From: Mesorhizobium_K marinum
GTDB taxonomy: Bacteria; Pseudomonadota; Alphaproteobacteria; Rhizobiales; Rhizobiaceae
Direction: 5' to 3' (one strand)
Assembly: GCF_040813715.1 (NCBI RefSeq)
Contig: NZ_JBFOCH010000003.1
Length of the DNA: 64,000 bases
Shown here: piece by piece, positions 29,939 through 38,803 of the stretch
How positions within the stretch are numbered: the first letter of the stretch is position 1
How the letters are laid out: each line of letters opens with the position of its first letter
Translations under genes and position numbers: made by a program
The notes under the pieces: generated by a model
The model's input: only the letters and a program-made list of their open reading frames with translations
Told to the model about the DNA's origin: nothing
Databases searched by the model: none

Positions 29939-30561
29939 TCCTCGACCTTGGCGGCGGCTTCGTCCTGCGCCACGCGCTTGCGGCGGACCACGAGGCTCTG
30001 TGCCGGGTCTGCCTGATGACGGGCGACGCCGGCGCCGATGCCTCCGCCCGGGAGGACGACCCGACGCTGATGGGGCAGATCTATGCGGTGCCCTACCAGG
30101 TGCTCGAACCGGACCTCGCCTTCGTGCTCGAGGGGGAACCGGGCGTCAGCGGCTATCTGTTCGGGGCACTCGACACGGCAGCCTTTTATGCCAGGCTCGA
30201 GGCCGACTGGTATCCGGCGCTGCGGCGGCACGTCCGCGATCCGGGCCAGGACCGGACGGCATGGCGCAACAGCGACTGGGCGCGCCATGCGATCCACCAT
30301 CCAAGCCTCGACGTTCCAGATTCGCTCGCGGACTTTCCGTCGCACGGCCACATCGACCTTCTGCCGGAAGCCCGTGGCAGGGGAGTCGGCCGGCGCTGCG
30401 TGGAGTTCCTGGAAGGTAGGCTGGCAAAGGCCGGTTCGACCGGGCTGTTCCTCGACGTCCATCCGCGCAACCGCGGCGCGCAGCGCTTCTACGCGGCGCT
30501 CGGCTACCGGCCGGTCGCCGGGGGTGCCGGGACGTCGATGTTCATGGCAAAGCGCCTCTGA
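29935..30561 (+). CDS. GNAT-family N-acetyltransferase
   Basis: 208 residues. The acetyl-CoA motif is PEARGRGVGRRCVEFLEG (R-G-x-G pattern) near residue 145, followed by LDVHPRNRGAQRFYAALGYRP, the usual last beta-alpha unit. The N-terminal half (VCLMTGDAGADASAREDDPT, VPYQVLEPDLAFVLE) is unlike small peptide acetyltransferases and resembles the acetyltransferase-like part of some glycoside-linked proteins. The ATG overlaps the SDR stop. Being in a sugar operon suggests acetylation of an amino sugar or a metabolite, but this is not shown. Confidence 0.75.
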   Translation: MILDLGGGFVLRHALAADHEALCRVCLMTGDAGADASAREDDPTLMGQIYAVPYQVLEPDLAFVLEGEPGVSGYLFGALDTAAFYARLEADWYPALRRHVRDPGQDRTAWRNSDWARHAIHHPSLDVPDSLADFPSHGHIDLLPEARGRGVGRRCVEFLEGRLAKAGSTGLFLDVHPRNRGAQRFYAALGYRPVAGGAGTSMFMAKRL

Positions 30562-30625
30562 AGCGCGGTCGAACGCGCACGATCATCGATAGCGCGAGAA
30601 GCCGGGCTGCCATTCAGGGGAATTC

Positions 30626-30702
30626 TGGTCGGAGTGGCAGGATTTGAACCTGCGACCCCATCGTCCCGAACGATGTGCGCTACCAGACTGCGCTACACTC
30701 CG
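30626..30702 (-). tRNA. tRNA-Pro (anticodon CGG)
   Basis: On the minus strand the acceptor stem CGGAGTG pairs with CACTCCG. The anticodon stem CATCG/CGATG encloses the loop TTCGGGA, giving anticodon CGG (codon CCG). The T arm is GCAGG-TTCAAAT-CCTGC. Discriminator A and CCA are encoded at 30626-30629. All arms fold without mismatch. It is a single tRNA; the rest of the 320-bp gap between 30562 and 30881 holds only its promoter and no other recognisable gene. Confidence 0.95.
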
Positions 30703-30716
30703 CGACCAGACGCGGG

Positions 30717-30745
30717 CTTATAGCCGCGCGATTCTCATACTGCAA
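30717..30745 (-). promoter_or_regulatory. promoter of tRNA-Pro
   Basis: On the minus strand TTGCAG, 17 bases, TATAAG lies 14 bases before the tRNA 5' end. Both boxes and the spacing are close to the sigma-70 consensus, and GC-rich cccgcg follows the -10, as in stringently controlled stable-RNA promoters. Confidence 0.7.
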
Positions 30746-30881
30746 GCGCCAAAGGTCGATGTTTCTGGTGTCGTGCGGCATCCTGTTGCGCTTTTCGGTT
30801 CCCTGCCTTGCCAACACCGCCTATACGGCTATCGAAGCGGCCGGCGGGGGCCGAAATGACCATATCCATCTGGAGCTTGAG

Positions 30882-32405
30882 TTGGCGCCGTTCAAGATTG
30901 TCGCAGAGGCAGATCCGAACAGCTTTGCCTTCGAGACCGACGCGCTGATCAAGGCGACGGGGTTTCGCGAGTACGACGCGAGATGGTGGTTCGGCCACCC
31001 GGGATCGGATCGAAACCCCGACCTGAACCTTGTCGGCGTCCAGGCGATCGGCATGGGCCTCGGCACGCTGATCCGGCGCATGGGCATCGGCCCCGACATC
31101 GCAACGGGACACGACTTCCGCAGCTATTCCCTGTCGATCAAGCTGGCGCTCGTGTCCGGGCTGATGGCTGCCGGCGCCCGCGTGAAGGATATCGGCCTTG
31201 CGCTCTCGCCGATGGCGTATTTCGCACAGTTCGCGCTGGACACGCCTTCCGTCGCCATGGTTACGGCTTCGCACAACGAGAATGGCTGGACGGGGGTCAA
31301 GATGGGCGCTGAGCGCCCGCTGACCTTCGGGCCGGCCGAAATGTCGGCGCTGAAGGCGATCGTGCTTGGCGGTGATTTCGACATCGTTGGCGGCGGCGCC
31401 TACGAGTTCGTTGCGGACTTCCGGAAGACCTATCTCGACGACCTGACCGACGGGGTGCGGATCGCCCGAAAGCTGCGCGTGGTCGCGGCCTGCGGCAACG
31501 GTACGGCCGGCGCTTTCGCGCCGGAAGCGCTCGAGCGGATCGGCTGCGAGGTGATCCCGCTCGATATCGAGCTGGACAACCGCTTCCCGCGCTACAATCC
31601 CAACCCCGAGGACATGCACATGCTGCATGCCATCCGCGACAAGGTCCTGGCAACCGGCGCCGACATCGGGCTGGGCTTCGACGGCGACGGGGATCGCTGC
31701 GGCGTGGTCGACAATCTCGGGAACGAGATATTCGCCGACAAGGTGGGCGTGCTGCTCGCGCGTGACATCGCCGCGCTGCATCCCGGTTCGAAGTTCGTGG
31801 TCGACGTGAAGTCGACCGGCCTCTTCCATACCGATCCGGTGCTCCAGGCGAGCCAAGCCACCACCGACTACTGGAAAACAGGCCATTCACACCTGAAGAG
31901 GCGGGTGGCCGAGCTTGGCGCGATCGCCGGGTTTGAAAAGTCGGGCCATTTCTTCTTCAACCCGCCGATCGGGCGGGGCTATGACGATGGCATCGTGACC
32001 GCGATCGCGGTTTGCCAGATGCTCGACCGAAATCCCGGAAAGTCGATGGCTGACCTCTTTGCCTCGCTGCCGGTCACGTTCGGAACGCCGACCATGTCGC
32101 CGCATTGCGACGACGACGTCAAATACGATGTCGTTGAGCGGGTTCTCGCCGAACTCCGCGCAATGCATGAGCGGGGCGAGGCATTCGCCGGGCAGCCGAT
32201 CGCCGGACTTGTGACGGTGAATGGCGTTCGTATCATGGCCGAGGACGGCACCTGGGGGCTGGTGCGGGCGTCGTCGAACAAGCCAGAACTGGTCGTCGTT
32301 GTCGAAAGCCCCGTGTCGGCGGAGAGGCGCCGGGAAATGTTCGAGGCCGTCGACGCGGTGCTGCGCCGCAACCCCGAAGTCGGCGCCTACAACCAGACGT
32401 TCTGA
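30882..32405 (+). CDS. Phosphomannomutase / phosphoglucomutase
   Basis: About 507 residues from a TTG at 30882 that has GGAG six bases before it; in-frame codons further upstream encode non-homologous-looking residues. Motifs: catalytic serine loop MVTASHNENGWTGVK, metal loop GFDGDGDRCGVV, sugar loop GFEKSGHFFF and phosphate site RASSNKPELVVVVES. The E-K-S-G-H form of the sugar loop suits a PMM/PGM. It lies 20 bp before the GDP-mannose pyrophosphorylase fusion, so the likely role is mannose 6-phosphate to mannose 1-phosphate for GDP-mannose. An alternative start at 30759 is possible. Confidence 0.85.
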   Translation: MAPFKIVAEADPNSFAFETDALIKATGFREYDARWWFGHPGSDRNPDLNLVGVQAIGMGLGTLIRRMGIGPDIATGHDFRSYSLSIKLALVSGLMAAGARVKDIGLALSPMAYFAQFALDTPSVAMVTASHNENGWTGVKMGAERPLTFGPAEMSALKAIVLGGDFDIVGGGAYEFVADFRKTYLDDLTDGVRIARKLRVVAACGNGTAGAFAPEALERIGCEVIPLDIELDNRFPRYNPNPEDMHMLHAIRDKVLATGADIGLGFDGDGDRCGVVDNLGNEIFADKVGVLLARDIAALHPGSKFVVDVKSTGLFHTDPVLQASQATTDYWKTGHSHLKRRVAELGAIAGFEKSGHFFFNPPIGRGYDDGIVTAIAVCQMLDRNPGKSMADLFASLPVTFGTPTMSPHCDDDVKYDVVERVLAELRAMHERGEAFAGQPIAGLVTVNGVRIMAEDGTWGLVRASSNKPELVVVVESPVSAERRREMFEAVDAVLRRNPEVGAYNQTF

Positions 32406-32425
32406 GCGGAGGCCGGGACCTGACC

Positions 32426-34660
32426 ATGGCTGAGAAGATCGTCGGCTACGTTATGAGCGGCGGCGTCGGCTCGCGCTTGTGGCCGCTGTCGCGCGAAGAC
32501 AATCCCAAGCAGTTCCACGACCTCGCGGGCGACGGCTCGATGCTGGCGAAGACGCTGCGGCGGCTGGCGTCGAGACCGGAAGGCGAAACGCCAATCTACC
32601 TGATCGCGTCGGAAAAGCATGCCCGCCGTGTGCACGACGCCCTTGCCGAGGTGAACGTGGCTGGCGGCGGGGCGATCTTCGAACCGATCGGAAGGAACAC
32701 GGCGGCGGCTGTCGCCGTAGCCACGCTGCAGACGCTGGCATCGCATGGCGACTGCCTGATGCTTGTCGTGCCCTCGGATCACGAAATCTCGACCGACACC
32801 CAGTTCTGGCAGTCCGTCAGCGAAGGCGCGGGGCCGGCCAGGGACGGCCGCGTCGTCGTCTTCGGCGTCAGGCCGACGCAGCCGGAGACCGGCTACGGCT
32901 ATATCGAGGTGGATGGCGGCGAAGGCGTGCGGAACGTGTCTCGCTTCGTGGAGAAACCGGACCGTGCGACGGCCGAGGCATATCTCGCGGCGGGCAACTT
33001 CTACTGGAACACCGGCATCTTCCTGTTTCGCGCCGGAGCGATGCGACAGGCGTTCCTCAAGCTGCGACCGGATATCTGGGGAGCAGTCGAGGCGGCATTT
33101 GCGGGTGCGACCCGCGATCTCTCCGGCCTCTACATGCCGTTCGACCGCTACGAGGCGATCCCGTCGACGTCGATCGACTATGCGATCATGGAGAAGGCGG
33201 AGCGCATCGCCATGGTTCCCGCGGGCTTTCGCTGGAACGATCTCGGTTCGTGGCAGTCGCTGCTCGATGTCGGGCCGGCCGATGGCCAGGGCAACGTCAT
33301 CGTCGGCGACGTCGTCGCGATCGACTGCGAGAATTCCTATTTGCGGAGCGATGGCGGCCTCCTGTCAGCCATCGGCCTGAAGAACGTCGCCATCGTCGCC
33401 ACGTCCGACGCGACCTTTGCCGCGCCGGTCAGCCACTCGCAGAACGTCAAGAAGATCGTCGAGCAACTCGAGCGCAGCGGCCGGCTCGAAACGCGCTTCA
33501 CGCCCGCGCCCGACCGCGTCCTCGTCAGCGGCGCATGGCGGCGGCGGGTTCATCACTGGCTGTTCGACGAAACGCTGCCGCTCTGGTCGACGAAGGGCGT
33601 CGACGAGGTCCATGGCGGATTTCACGAAGCGCTGGGGTTCGACGGGTCGCCGCTTCCGAAACCGAAGCGCATGCGCACGATGGCGCGTCAGGTCTACGCC
33701 TTCGCCGTCGCCAAGGTGCGCGGCTGGGACGGTCCGGCCGACCGGCTGATCGCTCAGGGCCTGGACTTCATGGGCGCAAGCGGACGCACAGAGCGCGGCG
33801 GCTGGGTCAGGACGCTGAATGTCGATGGCAGCGTCGCCGATCCGGTCGAGGACGCCTACGACCATTCCTGCGTCCTGCTGGCCCTGGCCTGGGCGCAGCT
33901 GTGCGGCAACCCTGACGCACTGCGGTTGGGCGAGGAGACGGCGACGTTCCTAGACAGGCACCTGGAGGACCGCGCCGCGGGCGGCTACCTGGAGACGCCG
34001 CAGCGGCACGCGAAACGACGCTCCAACCCGCATATGCATCTCCTGGAGGCTTTCCTCGCCTGGCACACGGTCACCGGCGACGGTCGGTATCTGGAGAGGG
34101 CAGGGCGGATCATCGACCTCTTCAAGCGGCATTTCTTCGACGCCGACAGCTGGACGCTTGGTGAGTTCTTCGACGGCAGTTGGCACCCCGAGGCGGGCGA
34201 GGCGGGAAGCTGGACGGAACCCGGGCATCATTTCGAATGGGCCTCGCTGCTGGTCGACTACGCGCACAAGAGCGGCGAACCGGAACTGACCGCCTTCGCC
34301 AGGAAGCTCTACGCGTCGGCCATCGCCAACGGATTGAACCGCGCGACGGGGCTCGCCTACGGCGCGGTTTCGCGCCAGGGGCTGCCGCTCGACCGCCTGT
34401 CGCGCAGTTGGCCGCAGGCGGAAGCCATCAAGGCCGCCCTTGCGCTCGACGGCTCGGGCGGCCCGGACCTGAAGCCGGAAGTCGAGGCGCGGGTGGGGCG
34501 GCTGTTCCGGTGGCACATCGACCCGGCGCCGACCGGGCTGTGGATCGATCGCATCGATGAGCGCGGGCGTTCGCAGGCGACCGAGGTGCCGGCCAGCATC
34601 TTTTATCACCTGGTCAGCGCGCTGACGCAGTATCTCGACGGAACCGAGGGGACGCCGTAG
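32426..34660 (+). CDS. Mannose-1-phosphate guanylyltransferase fused to AGE-family isomerase
   Basis: 744 residues, two domains. Residues 1 to about 350 are a GDP-mannose pyrophosphorylase: MSGGVGSRLWPLSREDNPKQ is the nucleotide site and FVEKPD the catalytic FVEKP motif, with PSDHEI and NTGIFLFR. From about residue 365 to the end it is an (alpha/alpha)6-barrel of the N-acylglucosamine 2-epimerase / YihS-like family: NPHMHLLEAFLAW and WTEPGHHFEWASLLV carry the expected His residues. In most GMP-PMI proteins the isomerase is a C-terminal cupin, which is absent here. I infer that the AGE part isomerises fructose 6-phosphate and mannose 6-phosphate. With the upstream mutase this completes a GDP-mannose route. 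Confidence 0.85.
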   Translation: MAEKIVGYVMSGGVGSRLWPLSREDNPKQFHDLAGDGSMLAKTLRRLASRPEGETPIYLIASEKHARRVHDALAEVNVAGGGAIFEPIGRNTAAAVAVATLQTLASHGDCLMLVVPSDHEISTDTQFWQSVSEGAGPARDGRVVVFGVRPTQPETGYGYIEVDGGEGVRNVSRFVEKPDRATAEAYLAAGNFYWNTGIFLFRAGAMRQAFLKLRPDIWGAVEAAFAGATRDLSGLYMPFDRYEAIPSTSIDYAIMEKAERIAMVPAGFRWNDLGSWQSLLDVGPADGQGNVIVGDVVAIDCENSYLRSDGGLLSAIGLKNVAIVATSDATFAAPVSHSQNVKKIVEQLERSGRLETRFTPAPDRVLVSGAWRRRVHHWLFDETLPLWSTKGVDEVHGGFHEALGFDGSPLPKPKRMRTMARQVYAFAVAKVRGWDGPADRLIAQGLDFMGASGRTERGGWVRTLNVDGSVADPVEDAYDHSCVLLALAWAQLCGNPDALRLGEETATFLDRHLEDRAAGGYLETPQRHAKRRSNPHMHLLEAFLAWHTVTGDGRYLERAGRIIDLFKRHFFDADSWTLGEFFDGSWHPEAGEAGSWTEPGHHFEWASLLVDYAHKSGEPELTAFARKLYASAIANGLNRATGLAYGAVSRQGLPLDRLSRSWPQAEAIKAALALDGSGGPDLKPEVEARVGRLFRWHIDPAPTGLWIDRIDERGRSQATEVPASIFYHLVSALTQYLDGTEGTP

Positions 34661-34666
34661 CGCTGC

Positions 34667-36130
34667 CTAATAGGGGCTGACGACGTCTCCGGTCTCGACA
34701 TAGACCGACTTCAGCTGGGAATAGTGCTCGAGCGCCGCAAGCGAGTTCTCGCGGCCGATGCCGGACTGCTTGAAGCCGCCGAACGGGATTTCGACCGGCG
34801 CCAGGTTGTAGTGGTTGATCCAGCACGAACCCGCCTGCAGGTCGGCGATCACCCGGTGCGCGCGCGGCAGGTCGCGGGTGAAGACGCCCGCCGACAGCCC
34901 GAACTCCGTGTCGTTGGCGCGTCCGATCACCTCGTCCTCATGCTCGAACCGCAGCACCGACATCACCGGTCCGAAGATCTCCTCGCGCGCAATGCGCATG
35001 TTGTCGGTGACTTCGGCGAAGACCGTCGGCTCGACGAAGAAGCCTCCTTCGAAGCCCTGCAGAGACGGAACGCCTCCGCCGTGGCGCAGCTGCGCCCCTT
35101 CATTCCGGCCGATGTCGATGTAGGACAGCACCTTTTCGTGCTGGGCCTTGTTGATCAGCGGCCCCATCTGCGTGTCGGGATCGAGCGGATCGCCGATACG
35201 GATCGCCTTCGTGCGTTCGACCAGGCGATCGAGGAAACGGTCATGCAGCCCGTCCTGCACGAAGACGCGCGTGCCATTCGAGCAGACCTGGCCGGTCGAG
35301 TAGAAATTGGCCAGCATCGCGCCACCGACCGCATTCTCGATATCCGCATCGTCGAAGATGATGAGCGGTGACTTGCCACCGAGCTCCATCGTGGCGTGCT
35401 TCATCAGCGAGCCGGCGAGCCCGAGCACCTTTCGCCCGGTCGGCACCGAGCCGGTCAGCGAAACTTTCGCCACGGCGGGATGCTGCGCGAGCGCGGCGCC
35501 GACATCGCCGTAGCCTTGCACCACGTTGAACAGGCCATTCGGAAGGCCCGCTTCCGTGTAGATCTCGGCAAGCGCCAGCGCCGAAAGCGGTGTGTTCTCG
35601 GACGGCTTGAACACCATCGCGTTGCCCATGGCGAGCGCCGGCGCGGACTTCCAGCCCGCCCCCTGGATGGGATAGTTCCAGGCGCCGATGCCGGCGCAGA
35701 CGCCGAGTGGCTCGCGCCGCGTGTAGGCGAATGAACCGCCGAAGTCGACATAGTCGCCGTTGTAGCTTCCGACCGCACCGCCGAAATATTCCAGAGCGTC
35801 GGCGGCAGATGCCGGGTCGGCGACCAGCGTTTCCTGAATGGCCTTGCCGGTGTCGAGCGTCTCCACGCGCGCCAGTTCATCGTTGCGCGCTCGCAGGATA
35901 TCGGCGGCGCGGCGCAGGATGCGGCCGCGCTCGACCGGCTTCAACCGCGCCCATGCTGGCTGCGCCTCGCGCGCGGCTTCGATGGCGAGTTCGACGACAT
36001 TCTCGGTCGCGGCCCGCACCGTCGCGATCGTCTCGCCGGTGGCGGGATAGATGATGGGAAGCGCCGCGCCGCGGTCGTCGTCGACGAAGCTGCCATTGAT
36101 GTAGTGCGATGCAGTGGGCTGGGCCTTCAT
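34667..36130 (-). CDS. betB: Betaine-aldehyde dehydrogenase
   Basis: 487 residues from the ATG at 36130, preceded by AAGGAATT; an upstream in-frame start would add 25 unrelated residues. Aldehyde dehydrogenase superfamily: GAWNYPIQGAGWKSAPALAM, general-base Glu in MELGGKSPL, nucleophile Cys in GQVCSNGTRVFV, and EEIFGPVMSVL. Length and the Cys context fit BetB. It oxidises betaine aldehyde to the osmoprotectant glycine betaine with NAD(P)+. It is the last gene of the bet operon and ends 6 bp from the convergent GMP-AGE gene, with no terminator visible between them. Confidence 0.92.
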   Translation of the reverse strand: MKAQPTASHYINGSFVDDDRGAALPIIYPATGETIATVRAATENVVELAIEAAREAQPAWARLKPVERGRILRRAADILRARNDELARVETLDTGKAIQETLVADPASAADALEYFGGAVGSYNGDYVDFGGSFAYTRREPLGVCAGIGAWNYPIQGAGWKSAPALAMGNAMVFKPSENTPLSALALAEIYTEAGLPNGLFNVVQGYGDVGAALAQHPAVAKVSLTGSVPTGRKVLGLAGSLMKHATMELGGKSPLIIFDDADIENAVGGAMLANFYSTGQVCSNGTRVFVQDGLHDRFLDRLVERTKAIRIGDPLDPDTQMGPLINKAQHEKVLSYIDIGRNEGAQLRHGGGVPSLQGFEGGFFVEPTVFAEVTDNMRIAREEIFGPVMSVLRFEHEDEVIGRANDTEFGLSAGVFTRDLPRAHRVIADLQAGSCWINHYNLAPVEIPFGGFKQSGIGRENSLAALEHYSQLKSVYVETGDVVSPY

Positions 36131-36168
36131 CACGAAATTCCTTGTGTCCGGAACGCTTCTAGCACGTT

Positions 36169-37821
36169 TCAGCGGTCGCTTTCGCGCCAACGCGGATTGA
36201 TCCACGGCTCCTGGTTGGAGGGCGACAGCGGCGTTCGGCCGAGGACGTGGTCCGCGGCCTTCTCACCCGTCATGATCGAGGGGGCGTTGAGGTTGCCGTT
36301 GGTGATGCGTGGAAAGATCGAGGAGTCCGCGACCCTCAGCCCCTCGACGCCGATGACGCGGCATTCCGGATCGACCACGCTGGCAGGGTCGGCAGCGCTG
36401 CCCATCCGGCAGGTGCCGCAGGGGTGATAGGCGCTCTCGGCGTGCTGGCGGATGAAGGCGTCGAGTTCGTCGTCGCTCTGGACGGCGCTTCCAGGCGATA
36501 GTTCGCGCCCGCGATAGGGGTCGAACGCAGCCTGGCCGAATATGTCGCGGGTCAGGCGGATGGCGTGCCGGAAGTCGCGCCAGTCGTCGGGATGCGACAT
36601 GTAGTTGAAGCGGATCTCCGGCTTGGCCCAGGGATCCGGGGATCGCAGTGCGATCGCGCCGCGCGATTTCGAACGCATCGGTCCGACATGCGCCTGGAAG
36701 CCGTGCGAATTGGCAGCGGCCTTGCCGTCGTAGCGCACGGCTGCCGGGATGAAGTGGTACTGGATGTCGGGATAGTCGACGCCCGCGGCCGATCGCACGA
36801 AGGCGGCCGCCTCGAAATGGTTGGTTGCGCCAAGCCCGGTCTTGAAGAACAGCCACTGGGCGCCGATCAGCGCCTTCGAGATCGGGTTGAAGACCGAATA
36901 CAGCGTGATCGGCTGCAGCGATTCCTGCTGGATGTAGAGCTCCAGGTGATCCTGCAGGTTGCGGCCGACGCCGGGCCGGTCGGCGACGACATCGATGCCG
37001 TGTCGCCTGAGCTCGGCCGCCGGCCCGATGCCCGACAGCATCAGCAGTTTTGGCGAGTTTATAGCCGAGGCGGCGACGATCACTTCACGTCGCGCCTTAA
37101 CGACCTGAATCGTTTTGCGAGCTTCGATCTCGACGCCGGTCGCGCGTTGATTCTCGATGACCACGCGCCGCGCGAACCCACTGACGAGACTCACGTTTTT
37201 CCGTTTGAGCGCCGGCCTCAGATAGGCGTTGGCCGCCGACCAGCGGCGGCCGCGATGGATGGTCTGCTCCATCGCGCCGAAACCTTCCTGCTTCGAGCCG
37301 TTGTAGTCGGCGGTGAGTTCGAAGCCGGCCTGCTTGCCGGCATCGACGAACGCGGCATAGAGCGGGTTGCGACGTGGGCCGCGCTGCACGTGCAGCGGCC
37401 CGTCCGTGCCGCGCCAGCCGGCCTCGCCCCCCTCGACATTTTCCATGCGCTTGAAATAGGGCAGCACGTCGGCGAACGCCCATCCGGCGGCCCCCTGTTC
37501 GGCCCAGTGGTCAAAGTCGCGCGCATGGCCGCGCACATAGACCATGCCGTTGATCGAGGAGGAGCCGCCCAGCACCTTGCCGCGCGGCGTTGCAAGCACG
37601 CGGCCGCCGAGGTGGGGCTCGGGCTCGCTGGCGAAGCCCCAGTCGTAGAGGCTCATGTTAAGCGGGATCGACAAGGCGGACGGCATCTGGATCAGCGGCC
37701 CGTAGTCGCTGCCGCCGTACTCGATCACGATGACCGAGTGCCGGCCGTCCTCCGAGAGGCGGTAGGCGAGCGCCGACCCGGCCGAGCCGGAGCCGATGAT
37801 GACGTAGTCCGCCTCAAGCAT
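36169..37821 (-). CDS. betA: Choline dehydrogenase (GMC oxidoreductase)
   Basis: 550 residues. FAD motif VIGSGSAGSALAYRLSEDG at the N-terminus, GMC signature 1 in RGKVLGGSSSINGMVYVRGH, signature 2 in SAINSPKLLMLSGIGPA, catalytic His in HPCGTCRMG and NGNLNAPSIMTGEKAAD near the end. BetA proteins have this length and order. Membrane-associated, it oxidises choline to betaine aldehyde. The start overlaps the stop of the PLP enzyme gene by 8 bases. GMC enzymes also oxidise other alcohols, but the betB and betI neighbours support choline. Confidence 0.9.
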   Translation of the reverse strand: MLEADYVIIGSGSAGSALAYRLSEDGRHSVIVIEYGGSDYGPLIQMPSALSIPLNMSLYDWGFASEPEPHLGGRVLATPRGKVLGGSSSINGMVYVRGHARDFDHWAEQGAAGWAFADVLPYFKRMENVEGGEAGWRGTDGPLHVQRGPRRNPLYAAFVDAGKQAGFELTADYNGSKQEGFGAMEQTIHRGRRWSAANAYLRPALKRKNVSLVSGFARRVVIENQRATGVEIEARKTIQVVKARREVIVAASAINSPKLLMLSGIGPAAELRRHGIDVVADRPGVGRNLQDHLELYIQQESLQPITLYSVFNPISKALIGAQWLFFKTGLGATNHFEAAAFVRSAAGVDYPDIQYHFIPAAVRYDGKAAANSHGFQAHVGPMRSKSRGAIALRSPDPWAKPEIRFNYMSHPDDWRDFRHAIRLTRDIFGQAAFDPYRGRELSPGSAVQSDDELDAFIRQHAESAYHPCGTCRMGSAADPASVVDPECRVIGVEGLRVADSSIFPRITNGNLNAPSIMTGEKAADHVLGRTPLSPSNQEPWINPRWRESDR

Positions 37822-38803
37822 GTTCGACCTGTTTCATGAAGTCTGCCAGCGCCACGTTGCCGCCGCTTGCGATGACCAGGACCGTCTTGCCACGCACGTC
37901 GCATTCGCCGGAAAGCAGCGCGGCCAAGGATGCGGCGCCGGACGGCTCGAGCGCGATCTTCAGGCGTTCGAAGGCGATCTTCATAGCCTGGCGGACGGCT
38001 GCGTCGTCGACCGTCATGCCGCGCAGGCCGGTGTCACGTACGGCGGCAAAGGGCGCTTCGCCGGGCCGCCGGGCCATAAGGCCGTCGCATATGGATCGGG
38101 GACCGATCGGCATGGTCTCGATCCGGCCGCTGGCGAGCGAGGCCCCGAGGCCGTTGAAACCCTCCGGCTCGACCGCGATGAGTTCGGTGCGGGGCGACAG
38201 GTAGTGGAAGGCGAGCGCGACGCCGCCGATCAGCCCGCCCCCGCCGACCGGGCAGAAGACGACATCGGCGCTCGCTCCCCGGGCGGCAAGCTGGTCGAGC
38301 GCTTCGAGTCCGACGCCGGCCTGGCCCGCCACGATTTCCGCATCGTCGAAGGGATGCAGGAGGACGAGGCCGCTTTCGCGGGCGATCTCACGGGCCTTTT
38401 CGGAGGCGACTTCCTCGCGGGCGCGCTCGCCGTGATCGGTGAGCACGACGGTTGCCCCGTAGCCCGCCGTTGCTTCACGCTTCGCGGCCGGCGCATCGAT
38501 CGGCATGACGATGGTGACCGGTATGCCGAGCGCCTGGCCGGCCGCTGCGAGCCCTTGCGCGAAGTTGCCGGAGGAGTAAGCGACCACTCCGCGCCGGGCT
38601 TCCTCTGGCGACAACTGCTTCAACCGCCAGTATGCGCCGCGCACCTTGAACGACCCCGCCCACTGCAGCGCCTCCGGCTTCACATAGACGCTGCTCGCAC
38701 CGGTTTGGCGGGCGAGGGCGGCCGACTCGAGAAGCGGGGTAAGGTGCGTCGCGCCGGACGTGACCGCATAGGCGCGTCGCAGGTGGTCGAGGGTGGGGAT
38801 CAT
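37814..38803 (-). CDS. PLP-dependent serine/threonine dehydratase-like enzyme
   Basis: 329 residues, fold type II PLP enzyme. The PLP lysine is in GSFKVRGAYWRL, the substrate/cofactor Ser-Gly-Asn in YSSGNFAQGLA and the phosphate-binding glycines in PVGGGGLIGG. There is no C-terminal ACT domain, so it is the short catabolic kind. It overlaps both neighbours (GST stop and betA start), so it is made with the bet enzymes. Glycine betaine demethylated to glycine and converted to serine would give a substrate for this enzyme; that link is inference. Confidence 0.8.
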   Translation of the reverse strand: MIPTLDHLRRAYAVTSGATHLTPLLESAALARQTGASSVYVKPEALQWAGSFKVRGAYWRLKQLSPEEARRGVVAYSSGNFAQGLAAAGQALGIPVTIVMPIDAPAAKREATAGYGATVVLTDHGERAREEVASEKAREIARESGLVLLHPFDDAEIVAGQAGVGLEALDQLAARGASADVVFCPVGGGGLIGGVALAFHYLSPRTELIAVEPEGFNGLGASLASGRIETMPIGPRSICDGLMARRPGEAPFAAVRDTGLRGMTVDDAAVRQAMKIAFERLKIALEPSGAASLAALLSGECDVRGKTVLVIASGGNVALADFMKQVEHA

